A DNA stretch of 64,000 bases from Cupriavidus sp. WKF15 (GTDB lineage: Bacteria > Pseudomonadota > Gammaproteobacteria > Burkholderiales > Burkholderiaceae): positions 1,612,001 through 1,676,000 of the forward strand of contig NZ_CP119572.1 of the NCBI RefSeq assembly GCF_029278605.1. Reading direction: 5' to 3'. The translations under genes were made by a program, and so were the position numbers. The stretch's first letter is position 1, and every line of letters starts with the position of its first letter. The notes beneath the pieces are model-generated. The model was not told the origin of the DNA, made no database searches, and worked only from the letters and a program-made list of their open reading frames with translations. Below, piece by piece: positions 28,418 through 37,521 of the stretch.

Positions 28418-29200
28418 TTACTTCGCGTACTTGCGGAACTCCGGCTTGCGCTTTTCCTTGAGCGCGGCCACGCCTTCGCGCGACTCTTCGGTGTCGTAGT
28501 ACAGCTTCAGCGCGTACATGCCCATGCCGGCGATGCCGCTCTGGTGTGCCGTGTCCATGTTGAAGCTGCGCTTGGCGATGGCCAGTGCCGTGGGGCTGCG
28601 CTCGCAGAGTTCTTCGCCCCACTTCTGTACTTCCGCGTCCAGCTGGTCGTGCGGCACGCATGCATTGGCCAGGCCCATCGCCACGGCTTCCTGCCCCGAA
28701 TAGCGTCGGCACATGTACCAGATTTCGCGGGCCTTCTTCTCGCCGACGACCCGTGCGAGGAACGCGGTGCCATAGCCAGGATCGACCGATCCCATCTTGG
28801 GGCCCACCTGGCCGAAGATCGCCTTCTCCGAACAGATGGTCAGGTCGCAGATCGTGCACAGCACATTGCCGCCGCCGATCGCGAAGCCTTGCACGCGCGC
28901 AATCACGGGCTTGGGCACGTTGCGGATGGCGTCGTGCAGTTCTTCCATCGGCAGGCCGATGGTGCCGCGGCCGTCGTAGTTGCCGTCATGCGCCGACTGG
29001 TCGCCACCCGTGCAGAAGGCGCGGTCGCCGGCACCGGCCAGCACGATGGCGCCTACGCTCTTGTCGTAGCCGGCCTTGTTCAGGGCCTTGATCAGCTCAT
29101 CGCAGGTCTGGCCGCGGAACGAGTTCATCTTGTCCGGGCGGTTGATGGTGATCCAGGCCACGCCGTTGCGGTTCTCGTACAGAATGTCTTCGAAGGTCAT
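28418..29200 (-). CDS. badI: 2-ketocyclohexanecarboxyl-CoA hydrolase
   Basis: 260 residues. This crotonase-family enzyme opens the ring of 2-ketocyclohexanecarboxyl-CoA to give pimeloyl-CoA. The sequence is very close to R. palustris BadI as I remember it: DRAFCTGGDQSAHDGNYDGR, GFAIGGGNVLCTICDLTICS and GQVGPKMGSVDPGYGTAFLA. As in BadI and MenB, the hydratase Glu is replaced by the SVDPGYG motif (Ser138, Asp140), marking C-C bond hydrolase or synthase chemistry rather than hydration. This is the strongest single assignment in the cluster and fixes the pathway. Confidence 0.93.
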   Translation of the reverse strand: MTFEDILYENRNGVAWITINRPDKMNSFRGQTCDELIKALNKAGYDKSVGAIVLAGAGDRAFCTGGDQSAHDGNYDGRGTIGLPMEELHDAIRNVPKPVIARVQGFAIGGGNVLCTICDLTICSEKAIFGQVGPKMGSVDPGYGTAFLARVVGEKKAREIWYMCRRYSGQEAVAMGLANACVPHDQLDAEVQKWGEELCERSPTALAIAKRSFNMDTAHQSGIAGMGMYALKLYYDTEESREGVAALKEKRKPEFRKYAK

Positions 29201-29229
29201 TTCTCAGTCTCCTCTTGGGTTTGCCGGGA

Positions 29230-29997
29230 TCAGCCGTTCATCGTCAGGCCGCCCGACACGCTCAGTACCTGGCCTGTCACATAGGCGGCGTCATCGCTCG
29301 CGAAGAACAGCACGGCCCCAGGCAGGTCATCCGGCTGGCCGATACGGCCCAGAGGAATGGAACGGGTGAACGCTTCCATCAATTTCTCGGGGTTGCCTGC
29401 GCCTTCCTTGTATTCGGCAAACAGCGCCGTATCGGTCGGGCCCGGGCAGACCACGTTGACGGTGATCCCGTGGCGGGCATGCTCACGGGCGATGGTCTTG
29501 GAGAACGACACCAGACCGCCCTTGCAGGCGGCATAGACTGCCTCGCCAGAAGAGCCGACCCGTGCGGCGTCCGAGGCAACATTGATGATGCGGCCCTGTT
29601 TGCGTGCCGACATGCCGGGCAGTACGGCATGATGCATATGCAGTGCCCCGGTCAGGTTGATCGCAATGAGCTTGTCCCATTGCGCCGGCTCGGTCTTGGT
29701 GAATGGCTTGAACACATCCCAGCCGGCGTTGTTGACCAGCACGTCGATCGGCCCGAGCTTCGACTCGGCCGCGGAGACGGCGGCATCCACGGCGGCACGG
29801 TCCGTGATGTCGCAGGGGAACGCCTCGGCCAGGCCGCCGTCGGCCCGGATCTCGGCGGCCACTTTTTCCGCCGCCTCCAGATTCAGGTCGAACACCGCGA
29901 CGCGCGCGCCTTCCTTGCCGAAGCGGCGGCAAGTCGCCCCGCCAATTCCGCCGCCACCGCCCGTGATGACTACCGTTTTGCCTTCGAATCGCTGCAT
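29230..29997 (-). CDS. badH: 2-hydroxycyclohexanecarboxyl-CoA dehydrogenase (SDR)
   Basis: 255 residues from ATG 29997 (MQRFEGKTVVITGGGGGIGG). Classical short-chain dehydrogenase: TGGGGGIG nucleotide motif, Asp37 (FDLN) favouring NAD, NNAG at 89-92, catalytic Ser142, Tyr155 and Lys159 (YAACK). It oxidises the ring hydroxyl before BadI. It is the first gene of the five-gene operon; the upstream region carries a striking nested dyad at 30038-30081. An in-frame extension up to 30054 would overlap that dyad and has no family support. Confidence 0.88.
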   Translation of the reverse strand: MQRFEGKTVVITGGGGGIGGATCRRFGKEGARVAVFDLNLEAAEKVAAEIRADGGLAEAFPCDITDRAAVDAAVSAAESKLGPIDVLVNNAGWDVFKPFTKTEPAQWDKLIAINLTGALHMHHAVLPGMSARKQGRIINVASDAARVGSSGEAVYAACKGGLVSFSKTIAREHARHGITVNVVCPGPTDTALFAEYKEGAGNPEKLMEAFTRSIPLGRIGQPDDLPGAVLFFASDDAAYVTGQVLSVSGGLTMNG

Positions 29998-30037
29998 CGT
30001 GCCTCCTATTGCTTGTGATGGCCCTGGTTTGGGCAAC

Positions 30038-30081
30038 ATACGTCTCAATGACATCTCATATGAGTAAATATATTGACGTAT
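30038..30081. promoter_or_regulatory. Nested dyad operator candidate of the ali/bad operon
   Basis: Outer arms ATACGTC (30038-30044) and GACGTAT (30075-30081) are symmetric about the same axis (between 30059 and 30060) as the inner perfect palindrome CTCATATGAG (30055-30064). It starts 41 bp upstream of the badH ATG, where promoter and operator are expected. No regulator gene is adjacent. Confidence 0.65.
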
Positions 30082-30173
30082 ATTAGCAGGGTGGCATCCA
30101 AGCGCAAGTGGAGGCGTCTCTGGGCAATACTATGGAATACCCCTAGTTATGGAGTCATCAATTGAGGCCGTGC

Positions 30174-30209
30174 TTGCACATGGGATTTTTTCATTTTTTA
30201 GATGTGCAA
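30174..30209. repeat. Spaced inverted repeat TTGCACAT / ATGTGCAA
   Basis: Eight-base exact arms separated by 20 bases containing two T-runs. It lies about 180 bp upstream of badH; it could be an upstream operator or a hairpin. Confidence 0.4.
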
Positions 30210-30360
30210 ATATGTTGCGCAGAAACAGAGGGGTGGGTCGTGGGGCGAGGGGGCTAGCCACACAACAATGGACGGTCCTCGGGGCCTTGTCCCCGAGAAA
30301 GGGGGAAGGGGGCGCGTGTCGTCACGGATGGGTGTAGCCCCCATGGGCCGATGAAGAGGA

Positions 30361-30390
30361 AAATCCGGGCGCGGCACTGCCTGCGCCCGG
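30361..30390 (-). terminator. Terminator of the aldehyde dehydrogenase gene
   Basis: On the minus strand an 8-bp stem CCGGGCGC/GCGCCCGG with a ten-base loop is followed by ATTTT. It lies about 90 bp after the stop at 30481. Confidence 0.65.
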
Positions 30391-30480
30391 TGTAAAGGCC
30401 CCAAAAAGCCTCGTTGTCAGGCCGTCGGCAAGACATACGCGACGGCATGCGAACGCATCAGGCGAAGACCGTCATGAAGC

Positions 30481-31905
30481 TCAGCTTGCGCTCGTCAACA
30501 AGGTCTTGGGCTCCAGGTACGCGCTCATGCCCCAGCGACCCATTTCGCGCCCGAGCCCCGAATGCTTGAAGCCTCCGAATGGTGCGCGCGGCTCGTGGGC
30601 CAAGGTGTTGACGAGCACGCGGCCCGAATCGATCTGGCGTGCCACACGTTCGCAGCGCTCCGGGTTCTTGCCCAGCACCAGGGCGCTCAGGCCGTAGCGC
30701 GTGTCGTTGGCAATGGCGATCGCGTCGGCTTCATCCTCGTAGGGGATGATGGTCAGCACGGGGCCGAAGATTTCCTCGCGCGCAATGCGCATCTGGTTGT
30801 TGGCATGGGTGAAGAGGGTGGGCTTCACGAACCAGCCGGCGCGCAAGCCATCGGGCCGGCCTTCACCTCCCGCCAGCAGCGTCGCGCCTTCCTCCTGTCC
30901 GATGCGGATGTAGTTCTGCACCCGCTCCCATTGCTTCCGGCTCACCATCGGGCCGATATCGGTGTCGGCATTGCGCGGGTCGCCGGATCGAATATGCGAG
31001 ACTGCCGCTTTCGCGATTTGCTCGAATTCGGCCAGGCGACTGCGCGGCACGAGGATGCGCGTGCCCGCAATGCAGGCCTGGCCGCTGTTGAGGAAGCCGG
31101 CCTGCAGTACCAGCGGCATGATGGCGGCAAAGTCCGCGTCCTCCAGTACCACCGTGGGCGACTTGCCGCCCAGCTCCAGCGTCACGCGCTTCATCGTGGC
31201 TGCTCCAGTGGTGACCAGATGCTGACCCACTGCGGACGAGCCCGTGAACGAGATCTTGGCGACGCCGGGGTTGTGGGCGATCTCTTCGCCGACGACATCG
31301 CCGCGGCCATTGACGATGTTGAACACCCCGGGTGGAAGACCGGCTTCGTGCAGCGCCTGGGCAACGATCTGCGTCTGCATTGCGCTCATCTCGCTGGGCT
31401 TGATGACGGCGGTGCAACCCGCCGCCAGCGCGGTAGCCAGCTTGTTGCAGATAAAGCCCGCATTGCTGTTCCAGGGCGTAATCAGACCCGCGACCCCCAC
31501 CGGCGTCTGGATCACCCTGGCCGCGCCGGCTTGTTCCTCGAACACGAAGGACTCCAGTGCATCGATCGCCTGGGCAATGACATCGGCCGGATACGTCGCC
31601 ATCCAGCGCCCGCGCACTAACGGCGCGCCGTACTCCCTAAGGATGGCTTCCATCAGTTCATCCTCGCGCGCCGCGACGGCCCTGTGCATGCGCTGCAGGG
31701 CCGCAATGCGCTCCTCGCGTGTGGTGCGTGACCAGGTGGGGAACGCAGCCTGGGCCGCCGCGATGGCGCGCCGCGCGTCCTGCGCATCGCCCAGCCGCAC
31801 CTGACCGATGACTTCCTCGGTGCTCGGGTCGTGGAGATCGAACCATTCGTCGCCGTGTGGCGTGACGAATTCGCCGTTGATATAGATGTGTTCAATGCGT
31901 TGCAT
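30481..31905 (-). CDS. NAD(P)-dependent aldehyde dehydrogenase
   Basis: 474 residues from ATG 31905 (MQRIEHIYINGEFVTPHGDE). Catalytic residues are present: Asn in TPWNSNAGF, Glu in LELGGKSPTVV, and the nucleophile Cys in NSGQACIAGTRILV. The second coenzyme-binding loop carries FTGSSAVGQHLV. It oxidises an unspecified aldehyde to the acid. It is divergent from a LysR gene (103-bp gap), which probably regulates it. It is separated from the ali/bad operon by a terminator, so it need not belong to that pathway. Confidence 0.9.
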   Translation of the reverse strand: MQRIEHIYINGEFVTPHGDEWFDLHDPSTEEVIGQVRLGDAQDARRAIAAAQAAFPTWSRTTREERIAALQRMHRAVAAREDELMEAILREYGAPLVRGRWMATYPADVIAQAIDALESFVFEEQAGAARVIQTPVGVAGLITPWNSNAGFICNKLATALAAGCTAVIKPSEMSAMQTQIVAQALHEAGLPPGVFNIVNGRGDVVGEEIAHNPGVAKISFTGSSAVGQHLVTTGAATMKRVTLELGGKSPTVVLEDADFAAIMPLVLQAGFLNSGQACIAGTRILVPRSRLAEFEQIAKAAVSHIRSGDPRNADTDIGPMVSRKQWERVQNYIRIGQEEGATLLAGGEGRPDGLRAGWFVKPTLFTHANNQMRIAREEIFGPVLTIIPYEDEADAIAIANDTRYGLSALVLGKNPERCERVARQIDSGRVLVNTLAHEPRAPFGGFKHSGLGREMGRWGMSAYLEPKTLLTSAS

Positions 31906-32008
31906 GGCGGCTCCTGCCAGGAAGGGATGCAACGAAGTCTAGGTATGGTTTATTGTTCTGATAAGCCGTCTTGTTGCTGATGATGTATCCCTGATTTCAG
32001 GACAATCC

Positions 32009-32935
32009 ATGCACCGAACAGGAATGACCGAACTGGAAGTCGTTCTGGCCATCGCGCGCCGCAACAGCTTTCGTGGCGCGGCGCAGGAACTGGGCATGTC
32101 CACCACGGCCGTGAGCAGCGCAGTGGCCGGACTGGAGGCACGCCTGAGGGTGCGTCTCTTCAATCGATCGACGCGCAGCGTTGCCCTCACTGACGCGGGC
32201 CAACGCTATGTGGAGCGCATCGGTCCCGCATTGGCGGAAATCAAGAGCGCGGGCGAAGAGGCCGCTACGGGCCCCGACGTGCCCAGCGGCACGCTGCGCA
32301 TCAACGCACCGCAGGGCGTGGCATACCTTCTGCTGGAGCCGCTTTTCAACGTGTATGCGCAGCGCTATCCCGAGGTGCAGATCGATATCGTGAGCGAATC
32401 GCGCATGATCGATGTGGTGGCCGAGGGATTCGACGCCGGTATCCGCCTGGCCGAGTCCGTGCCCCAGGACATGATCGCCGTGCCGCTCTCGCGCGACGTC
32501 CGCATGCTCGTGGTGGCAACCCCCGAGTACCTGAAGCGCCGCGGCACGCCCAGGCACCCGCGCGACCTGCTCAGGCACCAGAGCATCGGCATGCGCATGG
32601 CCCACGGCGGCATCTATCAGTGGGAACTGGAGCGCAAGGGCCAGAAGCTGCGGATGGATGTGCCGGTGCGCTTCGCGCTCAATGAGATGCCGGCCATCAA
32701 GCAGGCGGTACTGCTCGGGCTGGGCATCGGCTTCATCTCCGAATGGTTCATCGAGGAAGAGTTGAAGACCGGCGCCCTGGTGCCCGTGCTGACGCCGTGG
32801 TGCCCGTCGTTTGGCGGGCTGAGGCTCTACTACTCAGGTCATCGTTTCGTGCCTGCGCGGTTGCGCGCTCTCATCAGCCTGGTCCATGAACTGAACCTGG
32901 CTGAAGCGCCGTTGCGAGCGGTTCAAGCCGGATGA
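32009..32935 (+). CDS. LysR-family transcriptional regulator
   Basis: 308 residues. Winged helix-turn-helix at the N-terminus (NSFRGAAQELGMSTTAVSSA, then RLFNRSTRSVALTDAG), then a LysR substrate-binding domain containing GTLRINAPQGVAYLLLEPLF and VAEGFDAGIRLAESVPQDM. The type resembles the CrgA/PA-style regulators that act on divergent dehydrogenase genes. It is divergently paired with the aldehyde dehydrogenase at 30481-31905, its likely target. An earlier Met precedes MTELEVVLAIARRNS by five residues, and either could be the start. Confidence 0.9.
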   Translation: MHRTGMTELEVVLAIARRNSFRGAAQELGMSTTAVSSAVAGLEARLRVRLFNRSTRSVALTDAGQRYVERIGPALAEIKSAGEEAATGPDVPSGTLRINAPQGVAYLLLEPLFNVYAQRYPEVQIDIVSESRMIDVVAEGFDAGIRLAESVPQDMIAVPLSRDVRMLVVATPEYLKRRGTPRHPRDLLRHQSIGMRMAHGGIYQWELERKGQKLRMDVPVRFALNEMPAIKQAVLLGLGIGFISEWFIEEELKTGALVPVLTPWCPSFGGLRLYYSGHRFVPARLRALISLVHELNLAEAPLRAVQAG

Positions 32936-32996
32936 TTCGAGGGTGCCGGCGCAGGCGCCAGGGTGGCCTGACGGGAAATCGCGCGAGCTTTCCCCT

Positions 32997-33410
32997 TCAA
33001 CCCGCCAGTCCGCCTCCACCCAACAAGTCCTGCTCATCCAGCAGCGCATAGGCAATCTCCGGCGTAGCTTCCATTGCCCGCCGGACTGCTGCGGGAATCG
33101 CCTGCTTCGTCTTGCGGCATAGTCCGGGCTGGTCTTCCAGCTGGATGTTGATGCCCCGCAGCGTGCGCACGCCGTTCGCGCTCGGCGTGATGGTCAGGAC
33201 GATGCCCAGTTGCGCCCGCAGGCGGTCACCCACATGCCGCAGGTCCGCCAGGCTCGTCACGCTTTCCAGGCGGGCCACGAGCCGTTTTTCTTCGTCGCGA
33301 GTCAGGCGCAGGACGCGGATATCGGCGTTCGGATCGGCCAGCAATGCTTCCCTGCGGCAGGTGCAGGCGCCGGGCGGGCACTCGGTGCGGATCGGGAAGG
33401 GCGCGTTCAT
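32997..33410 (-). CDS. Conserved hypothetical protein with an N-terminal Cys cluster
   Basis: 137 residues, family not recognised. It starts MNAPFPIRTECPPGACTCRR, where three Cys lie within eight positions, suggesting a metal site. Then follows a charged helical segment with DEEKRLVARLESVTSLADLR, and ITPSANGVRTLRGINIQLED with Cys in GLCRKTKQA. The tail ends in Gly-rich GGGGLAG. Codon pattern and spacing look like a real gene. It is divergent from the DUF1993 gene (172 bp). Confidence 0.6.
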   Translation of the reverse strand: MNAPFPIRTECPPGACTCRREALLADPNADIRVLRLTRDEEKRLVARLESVTSLADLRHVGDRLRAQLGIVLTITPSANGVRTLRGINIQLEDQPGLCRKTKQAIPAAVRRAMEATPEIAYALLDEQDLLGGGGLAG

Positions 33411-33582
33411 CGGCGGCGGAGGGAGGTCCCGTGCGGGGGCGGTAGCCGGATATCTTAAAGCACGACGCGGTGGGCCGGCGCATTGGACCGCCTGCATGAC
33501 GTGCCGATTCGATTTATGCTGCCGCAGGCGGTGCAGGACCGCCGCATACCGAAACCAGACACGACCCATGCCAGGAGACCAT

Positions 33583-34089
33583 ATGGCCCTCTCGATGTAT
33601 GACGTATCGATTCCCGCGTTCATCCGCGCCCTGACCAATCTGTCCGCCATCCTGGAAAAAGGGGCGGCGCATGCGCAGGCGCAAGGCCTGGACCCGGCCG
33701 ACCTGATCCAGACGCGCCTGATCGCCGACATGGACCCGCTGTCGGCCCAGGTGCAGCGTGCCAGCGATGCCGCGAAGGGCTGCGCGGCGCGGCTCGCGGG
33801 TATCGACGTGCCGTCCTATGCCGATACGGAGGCGACGTTTCCTGAACTGCAAGAGCGTATCGCGAAGACAGTGGGCTTCCTGAAGTCGATCCGCCCCGAA
33901 CAGCTCGACGGCAGCGAATCGAGGGTCATCGAGCTGAAACTGCGGCAGGGCACGGTGACCTTCGACGGCAAGAGCTACCTGCTGGGCTTTGCGCTGCCGA
34001 ACTTCTACTTCCACATCACCACCGCCTACGACATCCTGCGCCACAAGGGGGTGCAGATCGGCAAGATGGATTACCTCGGCACGCGCTGA
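33583..34089 (+). CDS. DUF1993-family protein
   Basis: 168 residues. It matches the DUF1993 pattern: SMYDVSIPAFIRALTNLSAI at the N-terminus, a central helical region with LIADMDPLSAQVQRASDAAK, and the C-terminal FALPNFYFHITTAYDILRHK that resembles the helical bundle of DinB-like proteins. The function is unknown. The ATG is preceded by CAGGAGACC, a good ribosome-binding site. It ends 32 bp from the stop of the convergent MFS gene. Confidence 0.85.
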   Translation: MALSMYDVSIPAFIRALTNLSAILEKGAAHAQAQGLDPADLIQTRLIADMDPLSAQVQRASDAAKGCAARLAGIDVPSYADTEATFPELQERIAKTVGFLKSIRPEQLDGSESRVIELKLRQGTVTFDGKSYLLGFALPNFYFHITTAYDILRHKGVQIGKMDYLGTR

Positions 34090-34121
34090 GGCGCTATCCC
34101 TGCCCCGGCCGGGGCAGGGGC

Positions 34122-35327
34122 TCAGTGCATCGCGGCGCCGGCGGGCAGCGTGCCACGTGCATCGAAGCCGGCGGCGCGGTCCAGCCGGCCGCTCAGTTCC
34201 GTCAGGGCCAGCGCCACCAGCACGACGAGCGCACCGATCCAGGGCGTATGCATCAGGCCCAGGTGCGTGACGATCAGGCCGCCGGCCCAGGCCGCCCCGG
34301 CAATGCCAAGGTTGAAGGCCGCGATATTCAGGCCGGAGGCCACGTCGACCGCGTTCGGCGTATGGCGCTCTGCCTGCTTGACCACATAGACCTGCAGGCC
34401 CGGCACATTGCCGAAGGCGACGGCGCCCCAGGCCAGCACGGTGGCCACGACCAGCCACGGGTGCGGCGCGGTGAACGTCAGCACGAACAGCACGGCCGCG
34501 AGCAGCAGGAAGACCACCCGCAGGGCGGGAATCGGGCCATGGCGATCGGCCAGGCGGCCGCCCCAGATATTGCCCACGGCCACGGACACGCCATAGACCA
34601 GCATCACCAGTCCGACGGCGTTGGCGCTGAAGCCCGACACATCCTGCAGGATCGGCGCGAGGAAGGTAAACGGGATGAACGAGCCGCCGTAGCCGATCGC
34701 AGTCTTGGCGTACACCAGCAACAAGCGGGGCTCCGCCAGCACACGCGCCTGCTGCAGCAGCGACGCGGGCGGCGTGTGCCGGATCGAAGACGGCACGAAA
34801 AGCAGGCTGCCCAGAAAGGCAATCATGCCAAGCCCCGACACGGCCAGGAAAGTCTCGCGCCAGCCGAAATGCTGGCCGATGAACGTCCCCAGCGGCACGC
34901 CCGTCACCAGTGCAACCGTCAGGCCGGTGAACATGATGGCGATGGCGCTGGCCGCCTTTTCCTTCGGCACCAGGCCGGTAGCGATGGTCGAGCCGATCGA
35001 GAAGAACACGCCGTGGGCCAGGCCGGTCAGGATGCGCGCCACGACCAGCGATTCATAGCCCGGCGCCTTCCAGGCGAGCAGGTTGCCAAGCGTGAAGAGC
35101 GCCATCAGCGACAGCAACAGCGCCTTGCGCGGCAGGCGGCCGGTCAGTGCCGTGAGCACGGGTGCGCCGACCGCCACGCCGAGGGCGTACAGGCTGACCA
35201 GCATGCCGGCCGACGGCACGCTGATATGCAGGTCGGTGGCGATGGTCGGGATCAGCCCGACGATCACGAATTCCGTCGTGCCGATGGCGAATGCGCTGAT
35301 GGTCAGCGCTAACAGGGCAATGGGCAT
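34122..35327 (-). CDS. MFS exporter (AraJ/NepI-like)
   Basis: 401 residues, twelve predicted membrane helices, start MPIALLALTISAFAIGTTEF, the signature opening of the DHA1 subfamily that includes AraJ, NepI and related purine or arabinose exporters. The loop after helix 2 carries GRLPRKALLLSLM, and helix 5 holds the G-rich antiporter motif GLTVALVTGVPLGTFIG. Substrate unknown. The start at 35327 is chosen because it begins at the first helix; a longer frame to 35369 would add 14 unlikely residues. Confidence 0.88.
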   Translation of the reverse strand: MPIALLALTISAFAIGTTEFVIVGLIPTIATDLHISVPSAGMLVSLYALGVAVGAPVLTALTGRLPRKALLLSLMALFTLGNLLAWKAPGYESLVVARILTGLAHGVFFSIGSTIATGLVPKEKAASAIAIMFTGLTVALVTGVPLGTFIGQHFGWRETFLAVSGLGMIAFLGSLLFVPSSIRHTPPASLLQQARVLAEPRLLLVYAKTAIGYGGSFIPFTFLAPILQDVSGFSANAVGLVMLVYGVSVAVGNIWGGRLADRHGPIPALRVVFLLLAAVLFVLTFTAPHPWLVVATVLAWGAVAFGNVPGLQVYVVKQAERHTPNAVDVASGLNIAAFNLGIAGAAWAGGLIVTHLGLMHTPWIGALVVLVALALTELSGRLDRAAGFDARGTLPAGAAMH

Positions 35328-35746
35328 GGTCTGCCTCCAGAAGATGGGATGGCGGCAGTGTGCCTGCATTACCTTTGCGGATTAACGTGGTGATCGACAG
35401 AAGATATTTGAAATAAATGCAAGAATATCGGGGCCGGCCGTTATGAAGCAGTCCGGTGTCCCGGGGGACGTCGGGGTGAAGATGCCTGCCCTTGCGTCAC
35501 GTGCCGTCTGGTCGCCATATCAGCGAAAACCCTGACGCGTCTGGTATACTTCCATGTTGTCTGGCCGCTGCCGGATACAGCCTGCGAGAGGCCATGCGGA
35601 CCACCGCTCCGATGCACTGCCGGAGGGCGCCTTGCCTCAAGCCATCTCTGATACGGAGTCCTGGCCTCGCTCTCCCGACCCATGAAAGACCGGCCGCCAT
35701 TGGCCGCTGAAACCATTGCGTTCCTGACCGGAGCGCGCCGCAAAGC
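35328..35746. other. Gene-free divergent region between the MFS exporter and queE
   Basis: 419 bp. It must carry both promoters. A TATACT hexamer at 35545-35550 could be a queE -10 element, but no -35 fits. The GC-rich leader 35553-35746 was searched for a preQ1-type riboswitch by eye; none of the short preQ1-I features was seen. Confidence 0.45.
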
Positions 35747-36382
35747 ATGACTTACGCCGTCAAGGAAATCTTCTATACGCTGCAGGGCGAAGGCGCCAAC
35801 GCCGGCCGTGCCGCGGTGTTCTGCCGCTTTGCCGGCTGTAACCTGTGGAGCGGGCGGGAAGAGGACCGGGCCACGGCGGTATGCCAGTTCTGCGACACGG
35901 ATTTCGTCGGCACCGACGGCACGCTCGGCGGCAAGTACCGCACGGCCGGGGAACTGGCCGCCACGGTCGCTTCCGAATGGCCGCAGGGCGCCGGCGGCAA
36001 GCCGCTGGTGGTATGCACGGGCGGCGAGCCGCTGCTGCAGCTCAATGCGCCGCTGATCGACGCATTGCACGCGCAGGGCTTCGAGATCGCGATCGAAACC
36101 AATGGCACGATCGAGGTTCCGCAGGGCATCGACTGGGTTTGCGTGAGCCCCAAGATGGGCTCCGAGCTGGTGGTCAGGAAGGGCAACGAGCTGAAGGTCG
36201 TCATTCCACAGGCCGGGCAGGACTTCGCCGCATACGAGCAGCTGGATTTCCAGTATTTCCTGGTGCAGGCCATGGACGGCCCGCTGGCCCGCGAAAATAC
36301 CGCCGCCGCCGTGGCGTTCTGCCAGCAGCATCCGCGCTGGCGCCTGTCGCTGCAGACCCACAAGCTGCTGGGCATCCGCTGA
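35747..36382 (+). CDS. queE: 7-carboxy-7-deazaguanine synthase
   Basis: Radical-SAM enzyme converting 6-carboxytetrahydropterin to 7-carboxy-7-deazaguanine, in queuosine biosynthesis. 211 residues. The cluster motif is the atypical CX14CX2C (Cys31, Cys46, Cys49) known from the Burkholderia-type enzyme, instead of CX3CX2C. Other landmarks are FYTLQGEGANAGRAAVFCRF and LVVCTGGEPLLQL. queD follows, so two consecutive enzymes are encoded together; queC is not in the window. Confidence 0.96.
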   Translation: MTYAVKEIFYTLQGEGANAGRAAVFCRFAGCNLWSGREEDRATAVCQFCDTDFVGTDGTLGGKYRTAGELAATVASEWPQGAGGKPLVVCTGGEPLLQLNAPLIDALHAQGFEIAIETNGTIEVPQGIDWVCVSPKMGSELVVRKGNELKVVIPQAGQDFAAYEQLDFQYFLVQAMDGPLARENTAAAVAFCQQHPRWRLSLQTHKLLGIR

Positions 36383-36488
36383 TGGTCGCGGATGGCTGTC
36401 GCGTGGCCGCACAGTGGGCCACAATAGAGCCTGCGGACCCCGGCGCGATGTCCACCCTATGCTGGCCGCCTTGCAAGCGCCCGTACTC

Positions 36489-37506
<1,018 letters not shown>

Positions 37507-37521
37507 CCAAGCCCAGCCCGC

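Larger units (their letters stand above)
30055..30480. other. Gene-free stretch between the ali/bad operon and the aldehyde dehydrogenase gene
   Basis: About 425 bp, locally A/T-rich at 30120-30220, with no credible gene. It holds most of the badH dyad, a spaced inverted repeat at 30174-30209 and the terminator of the aldehyde dehydrogenase gene at 30361-30390. Confidence 0.6.

Noticed and set aside
35553..35746. Possible preQ1 riboswitch or small RNA before queE
   Set aside because: GC-rich leader lacks the short stem and A-rich tail of preQ1-I, and no other known RNA motif could be read by eye. A covariance-model search would decide.
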